Position numbers and translations under genes: made by a program. DNA of 64,000 nt from a virus: positions 18,165 to 82,164 of the IMG/VR virus record IMGVR_UViG_3300008258_000002; one strand, written 5' to 3'. Shown in pieces: positions 19,977-27,757 of the stretch. Each line of letters starts with the position of its first letter. Position 1 is the stretch's first letter. The notes under the pieces were generated by a model. The model ran no database searches. It was not told the DNA's origin and worked only from the letters and a program-made list of their open reading frames with translations.

Positions 19977-20522
19977 ATGACACTACCAACAAGAAATAAT
20001 CTGTCTGACTTTGAGCGACCACGGCACAATGATTTGCCTAAATCTCTATGGACTGAAACTTTGCCTGACCTATGGCAAGGTGGAACACTTGATGCTTATG
20101 GCAATGAAGACTGGTTTGAGCAAGTAGATGTTATCGGCAAAGAGATTAGCAAGAAACACTTTGATTGCGTCTATACACTTTACGCAAGTGCTGACCCAGT
20201 TGATTGGTTCGTCAAGGAACTTAGGTTCGGCTTCTATGATAGTTCGCTAACTGACTTTGACCCAGTAGAAAATCTATTGGACATAGTTAAGATGGCTCAT
20301 AAAGATTGGAAGTCTGGTAAGAGAGTTCTTATTAGATGTCAGGCTGGACTAAATCGTAGCGGTTTAGTTATGGCTTTGGTTCTAATTCGTGACGGCTATG
20401 AGCCAGCAGATGCTATCAAACTGATGAGAGAGAAGCGTTCATCTTGGGTTCTATGTAATAAGAACTTTGAGAGATACTTACTCGGCTTAGATGAAAAGCA
20501 GTTAGCAATCTGGAGAAACTAA
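19977..20522 (+). CDS. Dual-specificity / tyrosine phosphatase-like protein
   Basis: 181 aa. IRCQAGLNRSG (C121 nucleophile, R127 in the P-loop) is the CxxGxxRS signature of cysteine-dependent phosphatases, with Arg in place of the usual preceding His. An upstream Asp (D88) may be the general acid. It would dephosphorylate Tyr/Ser/Thr or another phosphate ester, presumably in the host cytoplasm. The gene is inverted relative to all neighbours and has its own promoter and terminator, the layout of a phage moron. The substrate is unknown. Confidence 0.85.
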   Translation: MTLPTRNNLSDFERPRHNDLPKSLWTETLPDLWQGGTLDAYGNEDWFEQVDVIGKEISKKHFDCVYTLYASADPVDWFVKELRFGFYDSSLTDFDPVENLLDIVKMAHKDWKSGKRVLIRCQAGLNRSGLVMALVLIRDGYEPADAIKLMREKRSSWVLCNKNFERYLLGLDEKQLAIWRN

Positions 20523-20527
20523 GATTT

Positions 20528-20559
20528 ATCCCCTGTCAATGTGGCAGGGGATTTTTCTT
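20528..20559 (+). terminator. Rho-independent terminator after the phosphatase
   Basis: TCCCCTG and CAGGGGA arms with a 7-8 nt loop are followed by TTTTTCTT on the plus strand. It lies between convergent genes. Confidence 0.85.
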
Positions 20560-21967
20560 ATCTAACTCTAAAGAAACTACTTCTAGCATCTGGTATTTTA
20601 CGACCAGCCATAGACTTAGCAGTTAGTTTGCCACCTACAAACCCTGCTGGTGGCTTTATCATAAGAGCGGTAAGAGCGTGAACTAAAGCATCTACTCTGT
20701 CTGGCGACCTACCCTCACCCGGAACCCAACTTAGCATCTGACTCTCTAAGTCAGGTAAGTATCCAATGTGATGGACACGCCCTTGCTCATAGCCAAGCAC
20801 GACTGGTTCAGCACGAAGTTGCTTTCCGTATTTGCTATGGACTTCTAATACTTTGATACTAGGGTCAATGGCGTTGATAGCATTACGAACTAATGCTCCA
20901 CCTTGATTGACTTCAGCAATAACTGGACAGCCCCACTTGCGAGCCATAGCAACTACTCGGTTAGCCCACACTTCAGGCGAACCTAACACGCTAGCATCTT
21001 CTAATACCCAAGCCTGACGCTTATACAAATCTCTCTCACCAGTTGATGCGACTACAACTATTCCGCATTCATCTCTAGGGTTCTCAGCAACGCTAGGGTC
21101 AACACCAATACAACGCAGTGGTGTGTTCAGTGGTAGAGCGTTCTGTCTATGTACCTCAATCAAATCATCATTCCACAAAGCACCCTCAACGCTATCCAAC
21201 ATCTCACCATAAAGTTCCTGTTGAGCAAGACGAGTTCCAGCATAGACACCCGTAATAGCATCAAGATAAGCAACGCTTAGGTTTCCAGAGTTATCAAGAG
21301 TAGAACCACGAGTGATAACTACACGACCAGTGTTCTTACTTTCTTCTATCAACTTGTAGAGCAATGGAACACGCTTAGGTGTAGTAGTAACCATAATCTG
21401 TGGATTACGACCAAGACGAGTTCCTACACGCAAGTTATCAAAAGCAGTCATACCTGCTGCGTCAGGTGTCTGTCGCCAAGCAGCAATCTCATCTCCCCAA
21501 GCGTGAGTAAATTGTGGACCACGCAAAGAGTCAGGCTCATCGGCAGTAAAGCAAGTAGCAGTATTTCCATTAGGCCAAGTTAGTCTTCGCTTTGATGGTT
21601 CATACAATGGTCTTTCGCTAGGTGGAGATACATTCATAATTCCACTCTCACCCTCAACGATTACATCTCGCACATCTGCTGCTGTTCTCGCAACCAAAGC
21701 AAAACGCCTTTGACCCGTGTTAGTGTATTTGGCTTGCTCTCTCACCCACTCGGCTGCGGCACGGGTCTTACCAGCACCACGACCACCAAGATACATCCAG
21801 ACTGCCCAATCACCTACGGGAGCGTGCTGTTCAGGTCTGCCCCAGACTGACCAATCCCACATAAGAGTATCGGCATCCATGCCAGATAAGACGAGTGCTC
21901 TCTCTGCATCAGGCAGAAGAGCGATTTGTTCCATTATAGATTTGGCCATGAATCTATTGTAATGCAC
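20558..21967 (-). CDS. terL: Terminase large subunit
   Basis: 469 aa. Walker A is GGRGAGKTR (residues 61-69) and Walker B ends in HAWGDE near residue 156, followed by the VTTTPKR coupling segment. The nuclease part has GVDPSVAEN (first Asp) and later acidic positions near the C-terminus. This is the ATP-driven packaging motor and DNA-cutting nuclease. A second start, MAKSIM at 21949, is equally possible. A 24-bp repeat lies across the start region. The large and small subunits are not adjacent here. Confidence 0.95.
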   Translation of the reverse strand: MHYNRFMAKSIMEQIALLPDAERALVLSGMDADTLMWDWSVWGRPEQHAPVGDWAVWMYLGGRGAGKTRAAAEWVREQAKYTNTGQRRFALVARTAADVRDVIVEGESGIMNVSPPSERPLYEPSKRRLTWPNGNTATCFTADEPDSLRGPQFTHAWGDEIAAWRQTPDAAGMTAFDNLRVGTRLGRNPQIMVTTTPKRVPLLYKLIEESKNTGRVVITRGSTLDNSGNLSVAYLDAITGVYAGTRLAQQELYGEMLDSVEGALWNDDLIEVHRQNALPLNTPLRCIGVDPSVAENPRDECGIVVVASTGERDLYKRQAWVLEDASVLGSPEVWANRVVAMARKWGCPVIAEVNQGGALVRNAINAIDPSIKVLEVHSKYGKQLRAEPVVLGYEQGRVHHIGYLPDLESQMLSWVPGEGRSPDRVDALVHALTALMIKPPAGFVGGKLTAKSMAGRKIPDARSSFFRVR

Positions 21968-21987
21968 AGAAAAAATGGCAACCCAGG
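21964..21987 (+). repeat. 24-bp asymmetric repeat, copy 1
   Basis: GCACAGAAAAA, 6 bp, ACCCAGG, at the terminase start. Confidence 0.7.
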
Positions 21988-22012
21988 CAAACTTGCCCAG
22001 TGGATGGAGATG

Positions 22013-22282
22013 TTAGTTGCTTCGTTCTTTCTTCAGCATCAACTCGATGCCACGATTTGCGATATCTACTGAGAGCCTAATCAATGCTTCTTTCTTAGCG
22101 GTATTCATACCACGAACAGGGGCAATCAGGTTTTCTTTCTCGGTAGCGACTATCTGGTTCAGCACTTTAGTAATTGCTTTTCCAATAGACATACAGGCTT
22201 CTTCATCGGTGAGCCTGTCCCAAGGCACGCCTTGGTAGTACTTGGTGTATAACTTATCTGAGAGTTTTTCTATGTTGTTCAT
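22013..22282 (-). CDS. Hypothetical protein, 89 aa
   Basis: Not recognised. The start MNNIEK at 22282 is chosen because the longer frame only adds a terminator-like sequence. It is helical and charged, ending in MLKKERSN. It lies just upstream of terminase in the same direction; a small-terminase role cannot be excluded, but no HTH was seen. Confidence 0.65.
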   Translation of the reverse strand: MNNIEKLSDKLYTKYYQGVPWDRLTDEEACMSIGKAITKVLNQIVATEKENLIAPVRGMNTAKKEALIRLSVDIANRGIELMLKKERSN

Positions 22283-22311
22283 ACAAGTATTGTATCGCAG
22301 TAAAGTGAAAA

Positions 22312-22338
22312 CCCCTGACATTTGTCAAGGGTTTCACT
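22312..22338 (-). terminator. Terminator of the collagen-like gene
   Basis: ACCC-TGACA and TGTCA-GGGGT arms form a strong stem; the minus strand continues GTTTTC. Confidence 0.75.
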
Positions 22339-22359
22339 ATTGGCGAACAAGTTTCGGTA

Positions 22360-22815
22360 TTACTCAATTACCCTAATCGTGAGCGAGCAATATGGATTAC
22401 TCTGCCAGTTGTATCTATTAGTTAGAAAAACTGACCCGTATTGCCAGTTAGTATAAGTAGTTGCTGTTCCAGTGGCTAATCCAACAGAACCATCTCCACA
22501 GCCAAGAAGACTTGTACCATTTCCTATGTATTTGATTGTGATTAGTTTAGTTTTGATAGAAGCATCTGTGCCTTTAGGTCCAGCGGGTCCTTGAGGTCCA
22601 GTTGGTCCTTGAATTCCAGTTTGGTTCCAAGTCAGTGGTCTTTCGGTCTTAGTACATTTGCTACTTATCCGTAAAGCACCACTTGACTTATTCACACAAG
22701 CAGAGATTACAGAGTTTGATTCAACTGCTGAAACTGATTGCGATGAAGCAGAACCTAATAAGAACGCACCTACAAGTAAGTTGATTACCAGAAGCACACG
22801 ATTGGATGTGCTCAC
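22360..22815 (-). CDS. Secreted collagen-like protein
   Basis: 151 aa with GTG start overlapping the previous stop (TAGTG). Residues 7-30 form a signal peptide-like hydrophobic stretch. Next comes ISACVNKSSGALRI...KCTKTE, and then GxY triplets (IQGPTGPQGPAGPKG) before a C-terminal domain with two Cys. This combination is common in actinobacterial collagen-like surface proteins. In phage, such repeats often occur in adhesive fibres; a receptor-binding or host-surface role is inferred. Confidence 0.75.
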   Translation of the reverse strand: MSTSNRVLLVINLLVGAFLLGSASSQSVSAVESNSVISACVNKSSGALRISSKCTKTERPLTWNQTGIQGPTGPQGPAGPKGTDASIKTKLITIKYIGNGTSLLGCGDGSVGLATGTATTYTNWQYGSVFLTNRYNWQSNPYCSLTIRVIE

Positions 22816-23447
22816 TACCTTGAGTGTCTGTTCTTAGGATTGATTGGTGTATATACTCTGCTCTGACCCTTTTCGCTTGTCTTGTATCCATAGCGAGCAA
22901 GTCTGAAACGAAGTGCTGAGTGAGTAACTCCCATACGCTTAGCCAATCGATATAGCGTAACGCCATCTTCCAAGTGAGCCTTAGCAATTAGTTGAGTGTA
23001 CTCTTCAGCCTCTGCTCTGAAGCGAGTGGCGTGTGAGCGAACCTGCATTGCCATCGGCTTTAGTTCCAACAATCTTGCTAGGATTTCAGGCGATGGCTCA
23101 ACAAACTCTCTTTCCACTTTTGCTGGATACATCGGTGGAGTTGGGTTAGTGAAGTCAGGTGGCATTGGTCCATCAATTGGTGTTTCACAAATCTGACGAA
23201 CACGCTCTCTACTGAGTTCAACTGAGCGAGAGATAGCACTTAGTGTCCATCCATTGTTACTCAATGAACGAATTATGTTATCTCTATCTGCTGGCTTAGC
23301 GGAATTGAGCAATGAAGTGATGTAAAACGGCAACTTTTGATTTGCTTTCTTTATCTTTGTCATTTCTTCTTTTATCTTTCTATGTAATGACCCGTATGGG
23401 TCTGTGGTTTCTATTGAAATTGTATCTGTAATACAAATGTTATTCAA
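22815..23447 (-). CDS. Double HTH DNA-binding protein
   Basis: 210 aa. The first HTH, near residues 60-90 (NNGWTLSAISRSVELSRERVRQI), resembles a sigma region-4-like fold. The second, near 165-190, reads YRLAKRMGVTHSALRFRLARY. The central linker is Pro-rich. Its architecture parallels the 174-aa protein at 18538-19062. Likely a transcription regulator or DNA-binding structural factor; the target is unknown. Confidence 0.75.
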   Translation of the reverse strand: MNNICITDTISIETTDPYGSLHRKIKEEMTKIKKANQKLPFYITSLLNSAKPADRDNIIRSLSNNGWTLSAISRSVELSRERVRQICETPIDGPMPPDFTNPTPPMYPAKVEREFVEPSPEILARLLELKPMAMQVRSHATRFRAEAEEYTQLIAKAHLEDGVTLYRLAKRMGVTHSALRFRLARYGYKTSEKGQSRVYTPINPKNRHSR

Positions 23448-23468
23448 TTGTGTTTGCTATTGGAATAA

Positions 23469-23639
23469 CTAGCCTCGGAGCGAGAGAATTGAGAGCGAAA
23501 TTGCTGACAATCCTGTCCCAAGTATCAATCCAATGTTGCTTGGAGCAAAAATAGCGATGAAAATAGTCGCAATGACGGCTATAATCGCAAAAATTGATGT
23601 CCAAACCAAATCTCTGAGTAAAATCAACCAACTTGGCAT
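23469..23639 (-). CDS. Small membrane protein, 56 aa
   Basis: ATG at 23639 directly follows the stop of the 55-aa gene. It reads MPSWLILLRDLVW followed by two hydrophobic segments (IFAIIAVIATIFIAIF and IGLILGTGLSAISLSIL). Two close membrane spans and tiny size resemble holin or antiholin proteins, but no lysin is adjacent. Confidence 0.6.
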   Translation of the reverse strand: MPSWLILLRDLVWTSIFAIIAVIATIFIAIFAPSNIGLILGTGLSAISLSILSLRG

Positions 23640-23807
23640 CTATTTTTCTTCTTTCTGTTCGTTTTTAGGCATTACAACACCTAAAAGTGCTGAAATTTCC
23701 TCTTCATCCGTGTATTCAATCGGTTCTGTCCTCTTATCGACTGCTATTGCTAGCCAAACGATGACAAGAAAACCTAAAATTGCTAAAATAACGACGAAGA
23801 TGTCCAT
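23640..23807 (-). CDS. Small single-span membrane protein, 55 aa
   Basis: It starts behind AGGAG with MDIFVVILAILGFLVIVWLA, a clear transmembrane helix, followed by an acidic then basic cytoplasmic tail. It is adjacent to the 56-aa membrane gene (TAGATG), so the pair is probably co-translated. Function unknown. Confidence 0.65.
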   Translation of the reverse strand: MDIFVVILAILGFLVIVWLAIAVDKRTEPIEYTDEEEISALLGVVMPKNEQKEEK

Positions 23808-23824
23808 TTCAACTCCTGTTTTAC

Positions 23825-23848
23825 CCTGGGTGGCCAGTTTTTCTGTGT
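23825..23848 (-). repeat. 24-bp asymmetric repeat, copy 2
   Basis: On the minus strand ACACAGAAAAA, 6 bp, ACCCAGG, shortly upstream of the 55-aa membrane gene. Confidence 0.65.
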
Positions 23849-23901
23849 AAGATGCTTTGCATGAGAGCGATTAGTGCTCCCACACAACGCAATCCTACCA
23901 T

Positions 23902-24870
23902 CTACTCTGATTTTTGAGTTCCTTCGTAGATGTCTTTGACGACATTAGCCCATATTCTCGGTGTATGTGTGAGTGGTTGATACCCACCAGCACCACCAAT
24001 CAATACACGCCCATCGGCAAACTTGTTTGCTAGTTCAGCAATTACTTTTGAAGCATAAGCGTAGCCATCGTAGGTATATTTCAACCCCCAATGCTCTTCC
24101 TCATGTCCATCAGCACCAGTAGCAAGCAAGATTACATCTGGCTTATACTCGGCAACTTTCTTAGCAATCTCATCAATTGCCCATTTGAACGCTTGGTCGC
24201 CCTCGCCTTGCTGTAAGCAGTAGTTATACCAGTGTTGCTCGTCATTTTGATAGATGTAATTGCCATCTACTCCAGCCTCACGAAGCCATGTGTCTGAGTG
24301 AGTTGGGTAGATTCCGTGTCCGTGGATACTGAAAGTTGGAATATCGGTATCCGCAAGTAGGTTCTGCACTCCATCACCAGCATTCACATCCCAGTCGATG
24401 TAAACAACTTTGAGCCCATTCTGCACGAAATTTTTGGCAGCCCAGGCAAAATCGTTGAACACGCAGAAGCCCTCGCTCCATCCGTATTGAGCGTGGTGCT
24501 TTGCTCCCTGTGGATTGAAGCCAACTTGAGTTTCACCAGCGAGTATCTTCTCAACCAGTCTTACTGTTCCAGAAAACATCTGACCAGCGGTATGCCCCAT
24601 CTCAGGCTTGAAGCCAAGCCAGTCATAAGACCTACCCTCATCAATAACCTCTGAAACATAGTTAGGGTCGTGGATAGATTCAATCTTCTCTCTGTCCTCA
24701 TCTTTGAATTCAGGTTCAATGATTTCAACATTGTCCGCACCCACTTCATCTACCAAGTAATCGGTAGCAATCTTGGCACGGATAGGCTTGGTTGGATGTG
24801 AGCCATCTCCCGAACCTAAATTCCAGTTCAGGTAGTCGTCGCTATATGCGATAGTTAGTTTCTTTGTCAT
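23902..24870 (-). CDS. HDAC/acetoin-utilisation fold protein with altered zinc site
   Basis: 322 aa, full length for bacterial HDAC-like deacylases. The His pair is HH135-136 (QGAKHHAQYG), followed by GFCVFNDFAWA; D161 and D254 (ATGADGHEEEH) match zinc ligands and GGAGGYQ the Tyr loop. The usual DVHHGDG reads DVNAGDG, so the His ligand of the D-x-H pair is Asn163. The family removes acyl groups from lysines or polyamines. Activity may be lost or changed. It has its own sigma-A promoter. A phage role against host acetylation is inference. Confidence 0.85.
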   Translation of the reverse strand: MTKKLTIAYSDDYLNWNLGSGDGSHPTKPIRAKIATDYLVDEVGADNVEIIEPEFKDEDREKIESIHDPNYVSEVIDEGRSYDWLGFKPEMGHTAGQMFSGTVRLVEKILAGETQVGFNPQGAKHHAQYGWSEGFCVFNDFAWAAKNFVQNGLKVVYIDWDVNAGDGVQNLLADTDIPTFSIHGHGIYPTHSDTWLREAGVDGNYIYQNDEQHWYNYCLQQGEGDQAFKWAIDEIAKKVAEYKPDVILLATGADGHEEEHWGLKYTYDGYAYASKVIAELANKFADGRVLIGGAGGYQPLTHTPRIWANVVKDIYEGTQKSE

Positions 24871-24897
24871 TTCTTCTCCTTTGTCGCTAACTAGATA

Positions 24898-24926
24898 ATG
24901 TTACCAATTTGTTATAATCCTGTCAA
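24898..24926 (-). promoter_or_regulatory. Sigma-A type promoter of the HDAC-like gene
   Basis: On the minus strand TTGACA, a 17-bp spacer and TAACAT, about 27 bp before the ATG. Confidence 0.75.
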
Positions 24927-24945
24927 GCATAAGCCGTATGCTAAA

Positions 24946-24973
24946 AACCCTGCTTGCGAGGGGCAAACAGGGC
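24946..24973 (-). terminator. Terminator of the 78-aa gene
   Basis: CCCTGTTTGC and GCAAGCAGGG form the stem on the minus strand, followed by TTTTTAGC. Confidence 0.8.
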
Positions 24974-24997
24974 TTTTAGGGTCTTTTATAGAGTTTT

Positions 24998-25234
24998 TTA
25001 CGCCTCTGGGCGTTCAATGTCCTCTACAAGCGTTTCTGGCTCATTTTGTGCGTTTTCGGCTTTGAGCGTTTCAAGCAATTCCTCTGCTGACACAATCCAA
25101 GTCGTGTATAGCAATTTATCTACGCCTGAGTATGATTCATCGTGTTTCAGATTTAGTTGCCTCAAAGCAAACTCGGTAAGCCCTACGGCAAACTGTAACT
25201 GCTCTTCGCTAATTGAAATTAGTTTCTTTGACAT
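24998..25234 (-). CDS. Hypothetical protein, 78 aa
   Basis: Helical, acidic at the C-terminus (EPETLVEDIERPEA), no Cys or membrane segment. Not recognised. It is followed by a strong terminator and is the last gene of a small operon with the 59-aa and 82-aa genes. Confidence 0.65.
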   Translation of the reverse strand: MSKKLISISEEQLQFAVGLTEFALRQLNLKHDESYSGVDKLLYTTWIVSAEELLETLKAENAQNEPETLVEDIERPEA

Positions 25235-25236
25235 TT

Positions 25237-25416
25237 CTAGTGTCCTTTCGTCTTTAGGTGTTGTATCTTTACAACAAGATAATCATAGGCATATCCTATG
25301 ACATTTGTCAAATACCTTTTTCGGTGTTTCTTGCGTGGAAACTTAGTTGATTGCCACTGAGCCCAGTGAGCAACTTTAAATGCTATTCCACTAATCCAGT
25401 GTAGTAGGCGGTACAT
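25237..25416 (-). CDS. Hypothetical basic protein, 59 aa
   Basis: The start MYRLLHW is chosen for its GGGAGAAG ribosome site; it overlaps the upstream gene by 26 bp. Basic and aromatic, with a KFPRKKHRKRYLTN stretch suited to nucleic acid or membrane contact. Function unknown. Confidence 0.55.
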   Translation of the reverse strand: MYRLLHWISGIAFKVAHWAQWQSTKFPRKKHRKRYLTNVIGYAYDYLVVKIQHLKTKGH

Positions 25417-25639
25417 CTTCTTCTCCCTTTTCAAGTTGTTCAATAAGCCAATCAATGTCAATGAAGCCACAGTTCCCGTGTTCAAAAAATCTTTTCTTAG
25501 GGTCTGGGTAAGCAACTTCCATTTGCTCGTATGTCATGTCAACACACTCGCATCGGTAAGACTTGATTACATCAACTAATCTTTGTCTTTCTTCTGCTTT
25601 GCCATCTTGCTTTCCGTAATCATAAGCATCTATGCTCAT
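25391..25639 (-). CDS. Hypothetical protein, 82 aa
   Basis: Reads DYGKQDGKAEERQRLVDVI and has three Cys (C30, C32 and C57). This layout is common in phage proteins of unknown role. The ATG at 25639 is short of a strong ribosome site. Confidence 0.6.
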   Translation of the reverse strand: MSIDAYDYGKQDGKAEERQRLVDVIKSYRCECVDMTYEQMEVAYPDPKKRFFEHGNCGFIDIDWLIEQLEKGEEDVPPTTLD

Positions 25640-25687
25640 TTAAATTCACTCGCTTTTCTTTTTCTCTTGACACTCTCTTACAGACTA

Positions 25688-26170
25688 CTACTTTGTGAAT
25701 AGCACCAGCAAATGAGTAATGTAAACAAGATAAGTAATAACTCCTAAACGGATAGTGTAACTGATAGTGTCTGGGTATCTCTTTCTAAAAGCAAGCACCG
25801 CAGTAACTACTAGACCAATGAATAGTGCAATTACTAGAATAGTAAGCCAAACCCATAGGCTCTTCCAAGATAAAGTCAGACCCATCAAAACAATAAGTTT
25901 GACATCGCCCATACCAATAGCATCGGTCCTGATATTAAATATAGTTAGCCCAACTAATAGCGGTAGTCCAATAGCAAGTGGTAGCACTAAAGCATTTAGC
26001 CAATCTCCAGATAGAGCGGTATAAGCAATGGCAGACACTAACCACACTAGGTAGCCTGGAAAAACAATAGAGTTCTTTAGTCTGCTCTCGCGAATATCGG
26101 TGATTAGCAACGGGATGCTTACAACAAGTAAGTAAGCAATCGGTAGTAATAGAATTGTTTGTAAATTCAT
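25688..26170 (-). CDS. Prepilin peptidase-like membrane protease (A24 family)
   Basis: 160 aa with five to six transmembrane helices. D25 (LLITDIRESRLKN) and D89 within GMGDVK match the two catalytic Asp of type IV prepilin peptidases, which cut leader peptides of pilin-like proteins at the inner face of the membrane. It lacks the N-terminal methylase domain, as short archaeal and Tad-type peptidases do. No prepilin is obvious in this window. It could act on host Tad pilins; that is inference. Confidence 0.75.
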   Translation of the reverse strand: MNLQTILLLPIAYLLVVSIPLLITDIRESRLKNSIVFPGYLVWLVSAIAYTALSGDWLNALVLPLAIGLPLLVGLTIFNIRTDAIGMGDVKLIVLMGLTLSWKSLWVWLTILVIALFIGLVVTAVLAFRKRYPDTISYTIRLGVITYLVYITHLLVLFTK

Positions 26171-26205
26171 TTGTCTTTCTGTCTTTCTTTTTTATTGGCG
26201 GTTGG

Positions 26206-26538
26206 CTATAAACCAATCACATATTCTGGTCCGTATAGTTGCGTACCGAGAAGTTTTCCTAGTTCAGCATATACAAGTTCGTATAGCAATCCGTATCTAG
26301 AATCAAAGTTTGCTTGCTTTGACCCTGCACGATGAAAATACTCAAAAGCGAAGAATAGATTTAGAAGTCTAGGCAAGTCGAACTGCTCTGATGCTAGGTA
26401 CTCATTGATGTCAATGTCACCCTCTTCAGTCTGTTGAACGAAGTTCTTACCCTCTTTTTCAATAAGAGCGTGTAAATCGTTAGGGGACATTTGAGAAATG
26501 TCTGTCGGCACTGGTTGTGCTTTGTCTTCAGCCATCAT
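26206..26538 (-). CDS. Hypothetical protein, 110 aa
   Basis: Helical; acidic N-terminal half with EEGDIDINEYLASEQFDLP, and a C-terminal aromatic helix with FFAFEYFHRAG. This may be a conserved phage head-tail or tail accessory, but I do not recognise it. The second Met (MAEDK) is an equally possible start. Confidence 0.6.
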   Translation of the reverse strand: MMAEDKAQPVPTDISQMSPNDLHALIEKEGKNFVQQTEEGDIDINEYLASEQFDLPRLLNLFFAFEYFHRAGSKQANFDSRYGLLYELVYAELGKLLGTQLYGPEYVIGL

Positions 26539-26582
26539 AATCCTTACTGTAAGTATTCCAATTATAACCTAAGCCAAAACTC

Positions 26583-27407
26583 TTATCTTGTAGTCCAATT
26601 TACATCTGGATAATTACGCTTGTTCTTTTTGATTTGAGCATCGGCTTTGGCTTGGATTAGAATTCTCTGCTCCTCAACCGAAGTTCCTCGCTTGTGTGCC
26701 AAAGCAACCAAGATGGTGTCAAGTGACTCTTGGCTACGCTCAATCTCTTCAGGTGTGCGACCCATGCTTTGAATACCAACTAGCATATTGACGGCAATTG
26801 ACTGAGCAGTACGCTCTGCCTTGACCTCAGTCTTGTATCTGCTAAATGCGTATTCAAGCACTACTAGCGGTGTGCCATCTGGATTCCAGATACCAGTCTT
26901 CAAACGCTTAGCCTCAATCTCAGCCTTACGAACCTGACGAAGACGGCGTGCCTCTACTACCTCTGGGTCTTCCAACTCGCATTGTCTGAGGAAGTAAGCA
27001 GATGGGGCGTGAGCATAGCAAACAGTACAGGCTTTCTCGCCAGCAAGAAACGCAATCTCAAGTTCATCTCGACCTGACATCTCGGTAAGCCAAACATACT
27101 GAGTAGTAGGAAAGCAGGTTCCGCAATTACGACTCTTGTGAATGTGCCCATTGCTATTCCGCACAAGGTAGGCACGGGACCATCCTGTGTAGAGTGCCTT
27201 GAGGGCTGCCAGTTTTTCCTTGTCGACGGCAAGTTCTTTTTCGAGAGCATCTCGTTTGATTTCTTTTTGCTCCACTTCTTTGCCCATCCAAGAGTGCTTC
27301 TTGTTGTACTCGATTGACTGATTCAGTGAGTGGATGCTTATGTTCTTTGACTCAATAGACGCAAGTAGTTCTGCGATTTGTGTGTCAATAATAATCGGTG
27401 TAGTCAT
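26583..27407 (-). CDS. Coiled-coil protein with His/Cys zinc-binding cluster, 274 aa
   Basis: Residues 20-75 form a charged coiled coil. A cluster follows: HIHKSRNCGTCF, an LTEMSGRDE segment, then ACTVCYAHAPS; it likely binds zinc through His and four Cys. This HxH...C-x2-C...C-x2-C layout is frequent in actinophage proteins of unknown function. The C-terminal third is helical and basic. The gene overlaps the 69-aa membrane gene by one base. Confidence 0.75.
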   Translation of the reverse strand: MTTPIIIDTQIAELLASIESKNISIHSLNQSIEYNKKHSWMGKEVEQKEIKRDALEKELAVDKEKLAALKALYTGWSRAYLVRNSNGHIHKSRNCGTCFPTTQYVWLTEMSGRDELEIAFLAGEKACTVCYAHAPSAYFLRQCELEDPEVVEARRLRQVRKAEIEAKRLKTGIWNPDGTPLVVLEYAFSRYKTEVKAERTAQSIAVNMLVGIQSMGRTPEEIERSQESLDTILVALAHKRGTSVEEQRILIQAKADAQIKKNKRNYPDVNWTTR

Positions 27408-27616
27408 TATCTTCTGCTCCTGACATTTCTACGAAGAGCCAGTGGTCTGTTCTGCCAAGCAAAGATGAGCCCAGCAAAACCCCCAACTACAAGAGTGATT
27501 GATGATAGGAGTATGGCTAACTTATCGGCACTGATTGACAGTGTGCCAGCCTTGATACTGAGCCCCAAAGCAAGTAGCCCCAGTCCCAGTGGTATTGAAA
27601 CAATCATTGTTTTCAT
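27407..27616 (-). CDS. Small two-span membrane protein, 69 aa
   Basis: Two hydrophobic segments (residues 4-24 and 33-54) and a very basic tail RRNVRSRR fit a holin-like or membrane anchor topology. It is the first gene behind a GGGAATAAA-type promoter. Function unknown. Confidence 0.65.
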   Translation of the reverse strand: MKTMIVSIPLGLGLLALGLSIKAGTLSISADKLAILLSSITLVVGGFAGLIFAWQNRPLALRRNVRSRR

Positions 27617-27637
27617 TTGAATCCTTTCGGTATGTAT

Positions 27638-27669
27638 TCAATAACTAAAACTTATAGGAATTTATTCCC
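27638..27669 (-). promoter_or_regulatory. GGGAATAAA-type promoter 1
   Basis: Minus strand: GGGAATAAA, 17 bp, TATTGA, 22 bp before the 69-aa membrane gene. Confidence 0.65.
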
Positions 27670-27685
27670 ATTGTCAAGTGGAAAC

Positions 27686-27709
27686 GCACAGAAAAAATGG
27701 CGGCCCAGG
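27686..27709 (+). repeat. 24-bp asymmetric repeat, copy 3
   Basis: GCACAGAAAAA, 6 bp, GCCCAGG, next to promoter 1. Confidence 0.7.
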
Positions 27710-27717
27710 AAGGAGAA

Positions 27718-27742
27718 ATCCCCGCCATTTCTGACGGGGAGT
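27718..27742. terminator. Hairpin after the NlpC lipoprotein gene
   Basis: TCCCCG and CGGGGA arms lie just downstream of the lipoprotein stop; there is no long T-run. Confidence 0.45.
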
Positions 27743-27757
27743 TCCTGAAGTTTATCT

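Noticed and set aside
23533-23850. 105-residue plus-strand frame
   Set aside because: Antisense to two adjacent small membrane genes that have proper starts and ribosome sites.
24423-24446. 24-bp repeat-like match inside the HDAC-like gene
   Set aside because: Matches spacing but only about half of the first box; coding constraint (AAKNF) may explain it.
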